Source: Dokdonella_A sp963775445
Lineage (GTDB): Bacteria; Pseudomonadota; Gammaproteobacteria; Xanthomonadales; Rhodanobacteraceae
Direction: 5' to 3'
Assembly: GCA_963775445.1 (NCBI GenBank)
Contig: CAVZIT010000008.1
Span: 62,001-126,000, forward strand
Length of the DNA stretch: 64,000 nt
How positions within the stretch are numbered: position 1 is the stretch's first letter; each line of letters begins with the position of its first letter. Shown piece after piece: positions 27,839-36,642 of this stretch. A program made the translations under genes and the position numbers. Under the pieces are notes generated by a model. That model ran no database searches. It was not told the DNA's origin and saw nothing but the letters and a program-made list of their open reading frames with translations.

Positions 27839-28948
27839 ATGCGTCTTCGACCGATGCGAGTGGTTCTGGCATGCGCGCTCGCGCTCGCAGCTTCGACCAT
27901 TTCACCGCGAGTGCGAGCGAGCGCGCCATCGTCGTCCGACGGCTCTCCCTCTTCTCGCTCACTGGTCGTCGGGATCAAGATCGCGCCGCCTTTCGTGATT
28001 GCCGAGGGAAATGGCTACGAGGGTCTTGCGGTGGAGCTTTGGCAGGAAGTCGCCGCAGACAACGGCTGGAAATATCACTACCAGCGCCTTGATCTCGACG
28101 ACCTGCTGAACGCAGTCGCGAACAATCAGGTCGATGTGGGACTCGGCGCGATCACGACAACCGCCCGGCGCGAGCGTCGCATGGATTTCGCACATCCGAT
28201 CACGAGCTCCGGGCTCGCCATCGCGGTGCGCAGCGACGACAACGCGGGCTGGATCGCCGTGGTGCGCGCGCTGGTATCGCCGGCCTTTCTGAAGGTGATC
28301 GGAACGCTGGCGCTGCTGCTGTTCGTGGTAGGCCTGCTCGCATGGCTCGCCGAGCGCAAACAAAATCCCGAGCAGTTCGGCGGAAGCCGGATGCACGGCA
28401 TTTTCTCGGGCTTCTGGTGGGCCATGGTAACCATGACCACAGTCGGCTACGGCGATATCGCGCCACGCACGCTAGGCGGTCGTCTGCTCGGTCTGGTCTG
28501 GATGTTGACGGCGCTGCTCGTTGTGTCGTTTTTCACCGCGTCGATCACGAGTGCGCTGACCGTGGGTCAGCTTTCCAGCCACGTCCGCAATGCGGATGAT
28601 CTCGCGCACATGCACGTCGCCAGTGTCGCCCAAAGCACCAGCGGTGCTTGGCTTCAGCGCGAACATATTGCTTTCGACGACAGCGGGGCGCTCGATTCGG
28701 CGCTGCATCAGCTGGCACAAGGCAGCGTCGAAGCGGTCGTCTACGACGCGCCTCTGCTGCGCTGGACCATTCGCGAGCGATACAGCGGCAAACTGCGCGT
28801 GCTGCCGATCAATCTCGAACGTCAGGATTATGCATTTGCGCTACCGAACGGCAGCCCGCTGCGCGAGGCGATCGACACATCCCTGCTTGCGCGCATCAAT
28901 GCGCCGGGCTGGCGCGGACGTCTCGCAAAATACTTCGGCAAGGAATGA
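27839..28948 (+). CDS. GluR0-type ligand-gated potassium channel (bacterial ionotropic glutamate receptor homologue)
   Basis: A 369-residue protein with the exact order of bacterial glutamate-receptor channels: signal peptide (about residues 6-28), first half of a periplasmic solute-binding domain (about 42-131), TM1 (151-171), a pore loop with the potassium selectivity filter TVGYGD (201-206), TM2 (about 213-235), then the second half of the binding domain (about 245-355). Ligand binding opens a K+ pathway. The start at 27839 (MRLRPMRVVL) has a ggaga 9 bases upstream. The alternative ATG at 27818 adds seven residues. It overlaps the MscS-like gene and lies directly upstream of kmo. The ligand is unknown. 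Confidence 0.88.
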   Translation: MRLRPMRVVLACALALAASTISPRVRASAPSSSDGSPSSRSLVVGIKIAPPFVIAEGNGYEGLAVELWQEVAADNGWKYHYQRLDLDDLLNAVANNQVDVGLGAITTTARRERRMDFAHPITSSGLAIAVRSDDNAGWIAVVRALVSPAFLKVIGTLALLLFVVGLLAWLAERKQNPEQFGGSRMHGIFSGFWWAMVTMTTVGYGDIAPRTLGGRLLGLVWMLTALLVVSFFTASITSALTVGQLSSHVRNADDLAHMHVASVAQSTSGAWLQREHIAFDDSGALDSALHQLAQGSVEAVVYDAPLLRWTIRERYSGKLRVLPINLERQDYAFALPNGSPLREAIDTSLLARINAPGWRGRLAKYFGKE

Positions 28949-30036
28949 TGAAAGCGGTGCAGGACTGGCTGGTCCACATGGAATTGCTCGGCATTCCCGC
29001 AACCCAATGGTTGCTCGCGATCATCGTGGCGCTCGGCGGTTACGCCATCGTGCACTCCGCCTTGCGGTTGCTCGCAAGGCGCCTCAACAAGCTCGCTGCG
29101 CATGCTTCTTCGGATACGCTAACCGCCATCGCGTCGGCTCTCCAACGCACCAGCGGAGTGCTGATTTTCCTGCTGTTCGTGCTGATCGGTATTCATTTGC
29201 TCGATCTTCCGGACAGGACACAGATCTGGCTGGACCGGCTCGCGTTTCTGGTCGCCGGGCTGCAGATCGGCCTGTGGCTGAATACCGCAATCCGGGCCTG
29301 GACCGGCTCGCACCTCGCCGGGAATGCGCAGATCGAGACCAATCCAGTGGTCCTGGCCATGCTCGGGTGGTTTGCGCGCATCCTTGTCTGGACAACGATA
29401 TTGCTGGCCGTGCTCGGCAACATGGGCGTCAATATCACTGCGCTCGTTGCCAGCCTCGGCGTCGGCGGTGTTGCGGTCGCACTGGCACTGCAGAATGTGC
29501 TAGGCGACTTGTTCGCCTCGCTCAGCATCGGCCTCGACAAGCCATTTACGATCGGTGAGTTCATCCAATTCGGAGATATCACGGGAACCATCGCCCGGGT
29601 AGGAGTCAAGACAACGCGTATCCGCGCGCTGAGCGGCGAAGAAATCAGCATCGGCAATGCCAAGTTGCTCAGTCAGATCATCCACAACTACGGCCGCATG
29701 GCGACGCGACGGATCGTGTTTGCATTCGGTGTCACGATGGACACGCCACGCGACAAGGTACAAAAGGTCGTGGAAATCGCGTGCGATGTCGTGCGCGGAC
29801 TCGACAAGGTCGAGCTCAACCGCGCCCACTTCAAGGGCTTCGGCGACAGTTCGCTGGATTTCGAAGTCGTCTATACGGTGCAGGATCCGGACTACACGCT
29901 GTACATGGATATCCAGCAGCAAATCAATCTTGAACTCATGACGCGCCTCGAAGCGATCGACGTGCATTTCGCGATTCCGATGAGCACGCTGCGCGTTGCC
30001 CGGGCAACCGGCAATGCAACGCCGCGACGGGCTTGA
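28945..30036 (+). CDS. MscS-family mechanosensitive channel
   Basis: A 363-residue membrane protein with four N-terminal hydrophobic segments, the pore-lining helix ASLGVGGVAVALALQNVLGD of MscS channels and the beta domain that follows (TIGEFIQFGDITGTI). It would release solutes under membrane tension. The start ATGATGA at 28945 overlaps the stop of the channel gene (TGA 28946-28948). The second ATG at 28948 is equally possible. It is followed by kmo after only three bases, so channel, MscS and kmo form one transcription unit. Confidence 0.9.
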   Translation: MMKAVQDWLVHMELLGIPATQWLLAIIVALGGYAIVHSALRLLARRLNKLAAHASSDTLTAIASALQRTSGVLIFLLFVLIGIHLLDLPDRTQIWLDRLAFLVAGLQIGLWLNTAIRAWTGSHLAGNAQIETNPVVLAMLGWFARILVWTTILLAVLGNMGVNITALVASLGVGGVAVALALQNVLGDLFASLSIGLDKPFTIGEFIQFGDITGTIARVGVKTTRIRALSGEEISIGNAKLLSQIIHNYGRMATRRIVFAFGVTMDTPRDKVQKVVEIACDVVRGLDKVELNRAHFKGFGDSSLDFEVVYTVQDPDYTLYMDIQQQINLELMTRLEAIDVHFAIPMSTLRVARATGNATPRRA

Positions 30037-30039
30037 GCG

Positions 30040-31506
30040 ATGGCGACTGGCGCTGATCGGCCCGAGATCACGATTGTCGGCGCAGGCCTGGTCGGTGCGT
30101 TGCTGGCGACACTGCTGGGCCGTTGCGGATTCGGCGTAAAGGTGTTCGAACGGCGGCCTGATCCGCGCACGGCGGGTTTCATTGGCGGTCGCTCGATCAA
30201 TCTCGCCCTGGCCGAGCGCGGCCTGCACGGCCTGCGTCAAGCCGGATTGACCGACGAGGTCATGCGTCTCGCCACGATGATGCGCGGGCGCATGGTGCAT
30301 CATCTCGACGGCCACACCGAATTGTTGCGCTATGGACGCGACGATTCCGAAGTCATCTGGTCAATCAGTCGCGGCGCTCTCAACATCGCCTTGATCGATG
30401 CAGCGGAACGGGCCGGCGCACGTTTTTACTTTTCGCGCCGCCTCGACCAAGCGAAATTTTCCGACGTGGTGAGGCTGCGACTTTGCGACGACGGCGACAG
30501 GGTGCATGAACACACTTGTGCTTTCGTGATCGGCGCCGACGGCGCGGGTTCGGCATTGCGCAAGGCGATGAATGCCGAAGTCGACATCGGGGAACGCATG
30601 GAGCCGCTCGGACACGGATACAAGGAACTCGAGGTTCCGGCACGAGCGAGAGCCGAGGGTCGAGAGTCCAGGGCTGAAATACACGAGGCGACGGCAGCGA
30701 ACTTGCGTGTCTTGCCGCCCTCGAGCCCCGGCCCTCAGCCCTCGCTTTTCGCGATCGAACCCAACGCGCTGCATATCTGGCCGCGCGGCAACTACATGTG
30801 CATCGCGCTGCCGAATGCCGAAGGCAATTTCACGGTGACGCTGTTCATGCCGAACACCGGAGATCCGAGTTTTGCCTCGGTGCGCACGCCGACCGAAGCA
30901 CTTGCCCTGTTCGCCCGCGACTTCGCGGACCTGGCGCCGTTGATTCCGGACCTCGCACACGATTTTGCGCAAAATCCGGTCGGCGAACTCGCGACGTTGT
31001 ATCTGGACCACTGGCATCTCGACCAACGTGCGCTTCTGCTCGGCGATGCTGCGCACGCGATCGTGCCGTTCCACGGGCAGGGCATGAACAGCGGATTCGA
31101 GGATGCAGTCGAGCTCGCGGATCTGCTGAGCGCACACGGCGACGACCTTGGCTGGACTTTCGCGGAGTTCGAACGGCGCCGTCGCCCGAATGCAGAAGCG
31201 ATCGCGACGATGGCACTGGAAAATTATGTCGAAATGCGCGATTCGGTGGCCGATCCGGAATTCCTGCTGCGGCGCGAACTCGCGCGCCTGCTCGCTGCGC
31301 GCCATCCGGAGCGTTTCATGCCGCGCTATTCCATGGTCACGTTTACACGCATGCCCTATGCGCAGGCCCTTGCTCGCGGCGCCGAGCAAACCGAATTGCT
31401 GCGCGAACTCACCAACGGCAAGACGCAGATCGAGGATATCGACCTGAGTCGCGCCGATACGCTCGTGGAACAGCGTCTGACGCCGCTCGGTCGACCGGCG
31501 GATTGA
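30040..31506 (+). CDS. kmo: Kynurenine 3-monooxygenase with in-frame repeat insertion
   Basis: FAD monooxygenase hydroxylating L-kynurenine to 3-hydroxykynurenine. It has 488 residues, with the FAD motif GAGLVG (14-19), the second FAD motif GDAAHAIVPFHGQGMNSGFED split around residue 345, and conserved LGHGYKEL and EPNALHIWPRG. Between KELEVP and FAIEPNALHIW there are about 36 extra Arg/Ala/Glu/Pro-rich residues, where family members normally have a short loop. This stretch is encoded by a hairpin repeat (30646-30748). The rest of the frame is intact, so the enzyme may tolerate it in a surface loop. It is the last gene of the channel-MscS-kmo unit. Confidence 0.93.
   Translation: MATGADRPEITIVGAGLVGALLATLLGRCGFGVKVFERRPDPRTAGFIGGRSINLALAERGLHGLRQAGLTDEVMRLATMMRGRMVHHLDGHTELLRYGRDDSEVIWSISRGALNIALIDAAERAGARFYFSRRLDQAKFSDVVRLRLCDDGDRVHEHTCAFVIGADGAGSALRKAMNAEVDIGERMEPLGHGYKELEVPARARAEGRESRAEIHEATAANLRVLPPSSPGPQPSLFAIEPNALHIWPRGNYMCIALPNAEGNFTVTLFMPNTGDPSFASVRTPTEALALFARDFADLAPLIPDLAHDFAQNPVGELATLYLDHWHLDQRALLLGDAAHAIVPFHGQGMNSGFEDAVELADLLSAHGDDLGWTFAEFERRRRPNAEAIATMALENYVEMRDSVADPEFLLRRELARLLAARHPERFMPRYSMVTFTRMPYAQALARGAEQTELLRELTNGKTQIEDIDLSRADTLVEQRLTPLGRPAD
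30646..30748. repeat. Hairpin repeat inserted in frame within kmo
   Basis: The left arm (about 30646-30677) and right arm (about 30719-30748) are imperfect inverted repeats of roughly 30 bases. The right arm contains cggccctcagccctcg and the left arm agccgagggtcgag. The loop is about 40 bases. The words match the hairpin at 15.5 kb. Because the insert keeps the reading frame and has no stop, kmo remains open. Confidence 0.6.
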
Positions 31507-31646
31507 AACCTTCGCAGAAAGAGTGCATCCGCGAGGTTGGACGTCGAACGGATGATCGTCACATGCATCGTCGAAGCAACCAGGCAAACACCTGCCACTT
31601 CGTTTGCATGGCGCTGCCAAGCGGCTGCGGTTAGCATGCGCGCCTG

Positions 31647-32294
31647 ATGAAGTTATACGACGCGCACGACCGCCCTCCCTTGCTCGAAGCCCGCGCCCTC
31701 GCGTTCACGCGGAACGACGAAGCGATATTCGGGCCACTGGATTTTCGCCTGCATGCCGGCGAAGTGCTCCTGATCGAGGGCGACAACGGTTCGGGCAAGA
31801 CGACGCTGCTCAAGGTGCTGGCCGGCCTGCTCGAAGCGGGGTCTGGCGAGGTGCGCTTGAATGGCGAATTGTTGACGCTTGCGAGGCTTTCGCAACAGGT
31901 GGTTCTCCTCGGGCACCAACCCGGACTCAAGCTCGATCTGACGGCGCTCGAGAACCTGCGATTTGCCGCCGGCCTCGGAGGCATTCGTTCGGGCACGAGC
32001 CCGGTGACGGCGCTGGCGGGCGTCGGCCTCGAAGGTTACGAAGACATCGCGACCCGGCGACTCTCGGCGGGACAGAAAAAGCGCGTGGCCCTCGCGCGAA
32101 TCTGGCTGGTCCCGGCTGCCCTGTGGCTGCTCGACGAACCCTATGCCAATCTCGATCCCGACGGCATCCGGCTGGTCAATCGATTGCTCGAATTGCATAC
32201 CGAACGCGGCGGCGCGGCACTGATCACCTCGCATGGCGCCTACGCGTTCACATCCGGCACGCCGCGTCGGCTGGCATTGCGGATACCGGCATGA
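31647..32294 (+). CDS. ccmA: Cytochrome c biogenesis ABC transporter ATP-binding protein CcmA
   Basis: ATPase of the CcmABCD complex that releases holo-CcmE in cytochrome c maturation. It has 215 residues with Walker A EGDNGSGKTT, the ABC signature LSAGQKKR and Walker B LWLLDEP. It is the first gene of a complete ccmABCDE(F)GHI operon. The CcmB start follows 10 bases later. Confidence 0.95.
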   Translation: MKLYDAHDRPPLLEARALAFTRNDEAIFGPLDFRLHAGEVLLIEGDNGSGKTTLLKVLAGLLEAGSGEVRLNGELLTLARLSQQVVLLGHQPGLKLDLTALENLRFAAGLGGIRSGTSPVTALAGVGLEGYEDIATRRLSAGQKKRVALARIWLVPAALWLLDEPYANLDPDGIRLVNRLLELHTERGGAALITSHGAYAFTSGTPRRLALRIPA

Positions 32295-32304
32295 GGCGGG
32301 AGCG

Positions 32305-32988
32305 ATGAAGCCCGGCAGCACCTTTGCCGCTTGCGCCGCGCTGATTCGGCGCGACTTGGTGCTGGTTTGGCGCCGCCGGGGCGACGCGCTCAATCCGTTG
32401 CTGTTCGCACTCATGGTCGTTGCGCTGTTTCCGCTCGCGCTCGGTCCCGAGCCAGGTCAGCTCGCACGCATTGCGGCGGGCATCGTGTTCGTTGCCGTCC
32501 TGCTGGCGAATCTGCTGTCGCTGGACAACCTGTTTCGCGGCGACCACGAGGATGGCTCGCTCGAACAACTGGTCTTGTCGCCGCATCCGCTCGCGCTGTT
32601 GCTCGGTTGCCGTATCGGCGTGCACTGGTTGACCACCGCGCTGCCTTTGATTCTCCTGAGTCCGTTGTTGGGCGAAATGCTGCATCTGCAGGCGGCGGTC
32701 AGGCCCGTGCTGATCGGCGCGCTCGCACTGGCCACGCCGCTGCTGAGTCTGCTCGGCGCGACGTGCGTGGCTCTGACCGTTGGCATGCGCCGCTCTGGTA
32801 TGCTGCTCGCCCTCCTGGTCCTGCCGCTCTATGTGCCAGTGCTGATCTTCGGGGCGGGTGCATGCAACGCCGCTGCCGCCGGGTTGCCGTTCATTGCGCC
32901 GTTACTGTGGCTCGCGGCTGCACTGGTCATGGCGCTGGTGATTGCGCCGCTCGCCGCAGCCCTGGCGTTGAAGATATCGCTCGACTGA
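32305..32988 (+). CDS. ccmB: Haem exporter permease CcmB
   Basis: A 227-residue protein with six transmembrane helices, the membrane partner of CcmA. It has the conserved start region LIRRDLVLVWRRRGDALNPL and the LDNLFRGDHEDGSLEQL segment of CcmB split over residues 72-90. Its TGA overlaps the ATG of ccmC. Confidence 0.95.
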   Translation: MKPGSTFAACAALIRRDLVLVWRRRGDALNPLLFALMVVALFPLALGPEPGQLARIAAGIVFVAVLLANLLSLDNLFRGDHEDGSLEQLVLSPHPLALLLGCRIGVHWLTTALPLILLSPLLGEMLHLQAAVRPVLIGALALATPLLSLLGATCVALTVGMRRSGMLLALLVLPLYVPVLIFGAGACNAAAAGLPFIAPLLWLAAALVMALVIAPLAAALALKISLD

Positions 32989-33752
32989 TGAAAATCATTC
33001 CGCTCTGGCTGCACCGACTCGGCTCGCCACCGACGTTCTACCGCTTTGCCGGCCGTGTGCTGCCGTGGTGCTACGGCATTGCGCTGGTCCTCGCTGCGAT
33101 CGGGCTCTACGGCGGCCTCGTGCTCGCACCATCGGACTATCAGCAGGGCGATGCCTACCGCATCATCTTCATCCATGTGCCGTGCGCGTGGATGAGTCTG
33201 TTCACTTATGCGTTCATGGCAGCCAACGCGTTCATCGCGCTGGTATGGCGCATCAAGCTCAGCGAAGTCCTGGCGATGGCAAGCGCGCCGATCGGCGCGG
33301 CGTTCACGTTCATCACGCTCGTCACCGGTTCGATCTGGGGCAAGCCGATGTGGGGCACCTGGTGGACCTGGGATGCGCGATTGACATCGGAACTGGTCCT
33401 GCTGTTCATCTATCTTGGTGTCATTGGTCTTCATCACGCGATCGAGGATCGCCGCCAGGCCGCGCGCGCCGCGGGATTCCTCGCGCTGATCGGAGTGGTC
33501 AATGTGCCGATCGTGCATTTCTCCGTGAACTGGTGGAACACGTTGCATCAGGGTCAGACCGTGCGGTTGCTCGGTCCATCCAAGATGGATGCCTCGATGC
33601 TGTGGCCACTGATGATCATGGCGCTCGCCACCCATCTGTGGTTCTTCGGCAGCCTGCTCGCGCGAACACGCGTGGGTCTGATCGAACTCGATGGCGGCAA
33701 GGACTGGGTGCGCGCGATCGCGCTACCCGAAGCGGAGCGGGCGCATGGCTGA
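32988..33752 (+). CDS. ccmC: Haem lyase/transfer protein CcmC
   Basis: CcmC loads haem onto CcmE. The 254-residue protein has six helices and the periplasmic tryptophan-rich haem motif WGTWWTWDARLT, with two conserved histidines in flanking loops (IFIHVPCAWM and IVHFSVNWWN). The ATG overlaps the ccmB stop, and the 3' end overlaps ccmD by 8 bases. Confidence 0.96.
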   Translation: MKIIPLWLHRLGSPPTFYRFAGRVLPWCYGIALVLAAIGLYGGLVLAPSDYQQGDAYRIIFIHVPCAWMSLFTYAFMAANAFIALVWRIKLSEVLAMASAPIGAAFTFITLVTGSIWGKPMWGTWWTWDARLTSELVLLFIYLGVIGLHHAIEDRRQAARAAGFLALIGVVNVPIVHFSVNWWNTLHQGQTVRLLGPSKMDASMLWPLMIMALATHLWFFGSLLARTRVGLIELDGGKDWVRAIALPEAERAHG

Positions 33753-33921
33753 TTTTCTCGCGATGGGCGGCTATGCTGGCTATGTCTGGAGCGCCTACGC
33801 AGTGTTTTTCCTGGTGCTGCTGATCGATGCGCTCGCACCGCTCGTGCGTCGCCGTCGCGTGCTGGCGGAACTCCGCAGCCGCTTTGTGCGTCAACAATCA
33901 CGTCGCAAGAATTCGCCATGA
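33745..33921 (+). CDS. ccmD: Haem exporter small subunit CcmD
   Basis: A 58-residue single-pass membrane protein (MADFLAMGGYAGYVW, then one helix, then a basic tail RRRRVLAEL). Typical of CcmD, which stabilises the CcmC-CcmE interaction. It overlaps both ccmC and ccmE. Confidence 0.93.
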   Translation: MADFLAMGGYAGYVWSAYAVFFLVLLIDALAPLVRRRRVLAELRSRFVRQQSRRKNSP

Positions 33922-34382
33922 CCCCGACCCGCAAACGGCGCCTCATCATCACCGGCCTGATCCTGGCCGCAGTTGCGGTCGCGACCAGTCTGACGGTGCT
34001 CGCGCTGCAGCAGAACATGACCTACCTGTATTCGCCGAGTGAAGTCGATGCCGGCCATGCACCAACCCTGTCGACCTTCCGGCTCGGCGGCGTGGTGCTC
34101 GAGCATTCGCTCAAGCGCGCCGACGATTCACTCGAATCGGATTTCGTCGTCACCGACCGCTTCAACAAGATCCCGGTCAGCTACACCGGCATCCTGCCCG
34201 ATCTGTTTCGCGAGGGCCAAAGCATCATCGCGACCGGCACGCTGCGCGATGGACGGTTTGTTGCGACGGAGGTGCTGGCCAAGCACGACGAAACCTACAT
34301 GCCGAAGGAAGTCGCCGATGCGATCGCCAAGGCCAAGGCTGCGCACAAGACCGGGGCCGGGAGAGCCGCTACCGGGGGTTAG
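33918..34382 (+). CDS. ccmE: Haem chaperone CcmE
   Basis: A 154-residue periplasmic haem chaperone anchored by an N-terminal helix. The covalent haem-binding histidine lies in AKHDETYMP, matching the family HDExY motif. The beta-barrel OB-fold core (FRLGGVVLEHSL and FVVTDRFNKIPVSYTGILPD) is intact. Its ATG overlaps the ccmD stop. Unlike the rest of the operon, the next gene is 265 bases away. Confidence 0.95.
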   Translation: MTPTRKRRLIITGLILAAVAVATSLTVLALQQNMTYLYSPSEVDAGHAPTLSTFRLGGVVLEHSLKRADDSLESDFVVTDRFNKIPVSYTGILPDLFREGQSIIATGTLRDGRFVATEVLAKHDETYMPKEVADAIAKAKAAHKTGAGRAATGG

Positions 34383-34647
34383 GAGGGCGGGAACTGGTGA
34401 AGTGCCTTATCCTGTTTGAAACTTTCTTTGACCTTTCGATAAAGAGCGCCCCTTCCGCCTGCGGCACCTTCCTCCGCTCTGCGGGGGGAGAAAAAGCCTT
34501 CGGCTGCTATGGGAAATCTTTCCTCCGCCCAGCCGGGGAAGCCGGCGGCAGCCGGAAGAGCGTAGCCTTGTGAGGCATGCGCATGGATATTTGCGAAACA
34601 CCTCATCATTCCCTAGCCATTAGCACCTGACCGAAAGCCTTCAGACC
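34383..34647. repeat. Palindrome-rich spacer splitting the ccm operon
   Basis: 265 non-coding bases between ccmE and ccmF, in an operon whose other junctions overlap or are about 10 bases. It contains several GC hairpin motifs: ccgcctgcgg, cctccgctctgcggggggag and ccggggaagccggcggcagccgg (the last spread over 34533-34555). This looks like an inserted intergenic repeat or processing element. No ORF or good promoter can be seen. Confidence 0.45.
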
Positions 34648-36642
34648 ATGATTCCCGAACTTGGCCAATTCGCGTTGATTCTCGCGTTGCTGATCGCAGC
34701 AGCGCAATGTGTGCTGCCGATCACCGGCGCGTGGCTCGGTGATCGCACGCTGATGGCGACTGCACGGCCGGCCGTCGCCGGCCAGGCGGTTTTCATCGCA
34801 CTGGCTTTCGGCATCCTGACGTACGCCTTCGTCACGCAGGATTTTTCCGTCGCCTATGTGGCGGAAAACTCCAATTCGCTGCTGCCTTGGTACTACCGGT
34901 TTTCAGCGGTGTGGGGAGCGCATGAGGGATCGCTGCTGCTATGGCTGTTGATCCTCAATATCTGGACCGTTGCGGTCGCCGCATTGAGCCGCCGGCTGCC
35001 GCAGCCGTTCATGGCGCGTGTGCTTGGCGTGCTCGGCTTCATCAGCTTCGGTTTTCTCCTCTTCACGGTGCTGACCTCGAATCCGTTCCTGCGTCACCTG
35101 CCGGCATTCCCGGATGGCAACGATCTCAATCCGGTATTGCAGGACCCGGGGCTGATCGTCCATCCGCCAATGCTGTATACCGGCTACGTCGGCTTTTCCG
35201 TCGCATTCTCTTTCGCGATCGCCGCGTTGCTCGGCGGTGAACTCGATACGCGCTGGGTGCGCTGGGCGCGGCCATGGACCAATGTGGCGTGGGGATTTCT
35301 GACGCTCGGCATCGCGCTCGGAAGCTGGTGGGCCTACTACGAACTCGGCTGGGGCGGCTGGTGGTTCTGGGATCCGGTCGAGAACGCATCGTTCATGCCG
35401 TGGCTGGTCGGTACGGCGCTGATCCATTCGCAAGCGGTGACGGAAAAGCGCGGCTCGTTCCGAGCCTGGACCTTGCTGCTGGCGATCTTCGCCTTTTCGC
35501 TGTCGCTGCTCGGCACGTTCCTGGTGCGCTCCGGCGTATTGACCAGTGTGCACGCGTTCGCATCCGATCCACAGCGCGGCCTGTTCATTCTCGCGTTCCT
35601 GGTCACCGTCGTCGGCGGATCGCTGCTGATCTACGCGCTGCGCGCCCCGAAAATTTCGGGCGGCGAGCCGTTCGCCGCGGTGTCGCGCGAATCCACGATC
35701 CTGATCAACAATCTGTTGTTCACATGCGCCGCGGCAATGGTGCTGCTAGGTACGCTGTACCCGCTGATCGGCGATGCACTCGGCCTAGGCCGCATCTCGG
35801 TCGGACCACCGTACTTCGGATTCATGTTCGTGCTGCTGATGCTGCCGGTGGTGCTGCTGATGCCGTTCGGACCGTTCCTGCGCTGGCGCCAGGGCAGCAT
35901 GAAAGTCGCGATCAGCGGCCTCAAGCCGGCTATGCTGGCGGTGCCGATCGCCCTGGTGATTGCATGGCTGGTCGCCCGACATCTTCCGTGGAAGGCGCTG
36001 GCCGGAACGGCCGCATCGGTCTGGGTGGGCGTCGGCATCGTGCTGTATGCGCTGTCCCGCTGGCGCAATGCGCCGCGCGGACGGCGCTATACGCCGGAAA
36101 TGGCCGGCATGATCCTCGCGCACTTCGGCGTGGCGGTTTTCCTCGCGGGCGTGCTCGTGACGGCCTCGACCAGCGTCGAGAAGGATCTCCGCCTCGCGCC
36201 GAACGAATCGGTCAAGATCGGCGCGCTGACGTTCCGCTTCGATGGCGTGACGCATGCCAACGGCCCGAACTACGCGGCCGATCAGGGAACCATCACCGTG
36301 CTGCGCAATGGTGCCGTGGTCACGGTCATGCATCCGCAGAAACGCCAGTACACGCGCAATGCGCAGGTGCAAACGGAATCGGCGATCGATCCCGGATTGA
36401 CGCGCGATCTCTATGTTGCGCTCGGTGAGCCGCTCGGAACCAACGGCAAGACAGACGGCGCCTGGTCGGTGCGTGTGTACGTCAAGCCCTTCGTGCGCTG
36501 GATCTGGCTCGGTGGCTTGTTCATGATGCTCGGTGGGTTTACTGCGGCGGCCGATCGGCGCTTCCGCCGGGTCGAAGGCTCGACGGAAAGCACCACGGTG
36601 GAGTCGGTGCCGTCGGCACGCCCGGCCGAGGGCCACGCATGA
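34648..36642 (+). CDS. ccmF: Cytochrome c haem lyase subunit CcmF
   Basis: A 664-residue integral membrane protein that attaches haem to apocytochrome c with CcmH/I. It has about 15 helices and the tryptophan-rich haem-handling WWD motif ELGWGGWWFWDPVENAS (around residues 230-250). The large periplasmic loop near the C-terminus is present. It starts at ATG 34648 after the palindromic spacer and overlaps ccmG at its 3' end. Confidence 0.96.
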   Translation: MIPELGQFALILALLIAAAQCVLPITGAWLGDRTLMATARPAVAGQAVFIALAFGILTYAFVTQDFSVAYVAENSNSLLPWYYRFSAVWGAHEGSLLLWLLILNIWTVAVAALSRRLPQPFMARVLGVLGFISFGFLLFTVLTSNPFLRHLPAFPDGNDLNPVLQDPGLIVHPPMLYTGYVGFSVAFSFAIAALLGGELDTRWVRWARPWTNVAWGFLTLGIALGSWWAYYELGWGGWWFWDPVENASFMPWLVGTALIHSQAVTEKRGSFRAWTLLLAIFAFSLSLLGTFLVRSGVLTSVHAFASDPQRGLFILAFLVTVVGGSLLIYALRAPKISGGEPFAAVSRESTILINNLLFTCAAAMVLLGTLYPLIGDALGLGRISVGPPYFGFMFVLLMLPVVLLMPFGPFLRWRQGSMKVAISGLKPAMLAVPIALVIAWLVARHLPWKALAGTAASVWVGVGIVLYALSRWRNAPRGRRYTPEMAGMILAHFGVAVFLAGVLVTASTSVEKDLRLAPNESVKIGALTFRFDGVTHANGPNYAADQGTITVLRNGAVVTVMHPQKRQYTRNAQVQTESAIDPGLTRDLYVALGEPLGTNGKTDGAWSVRVYVKPFVRWIWLGGLFMMLGGFTAAADRRFRRVEGSTESTTVESVPSARPAEGHA

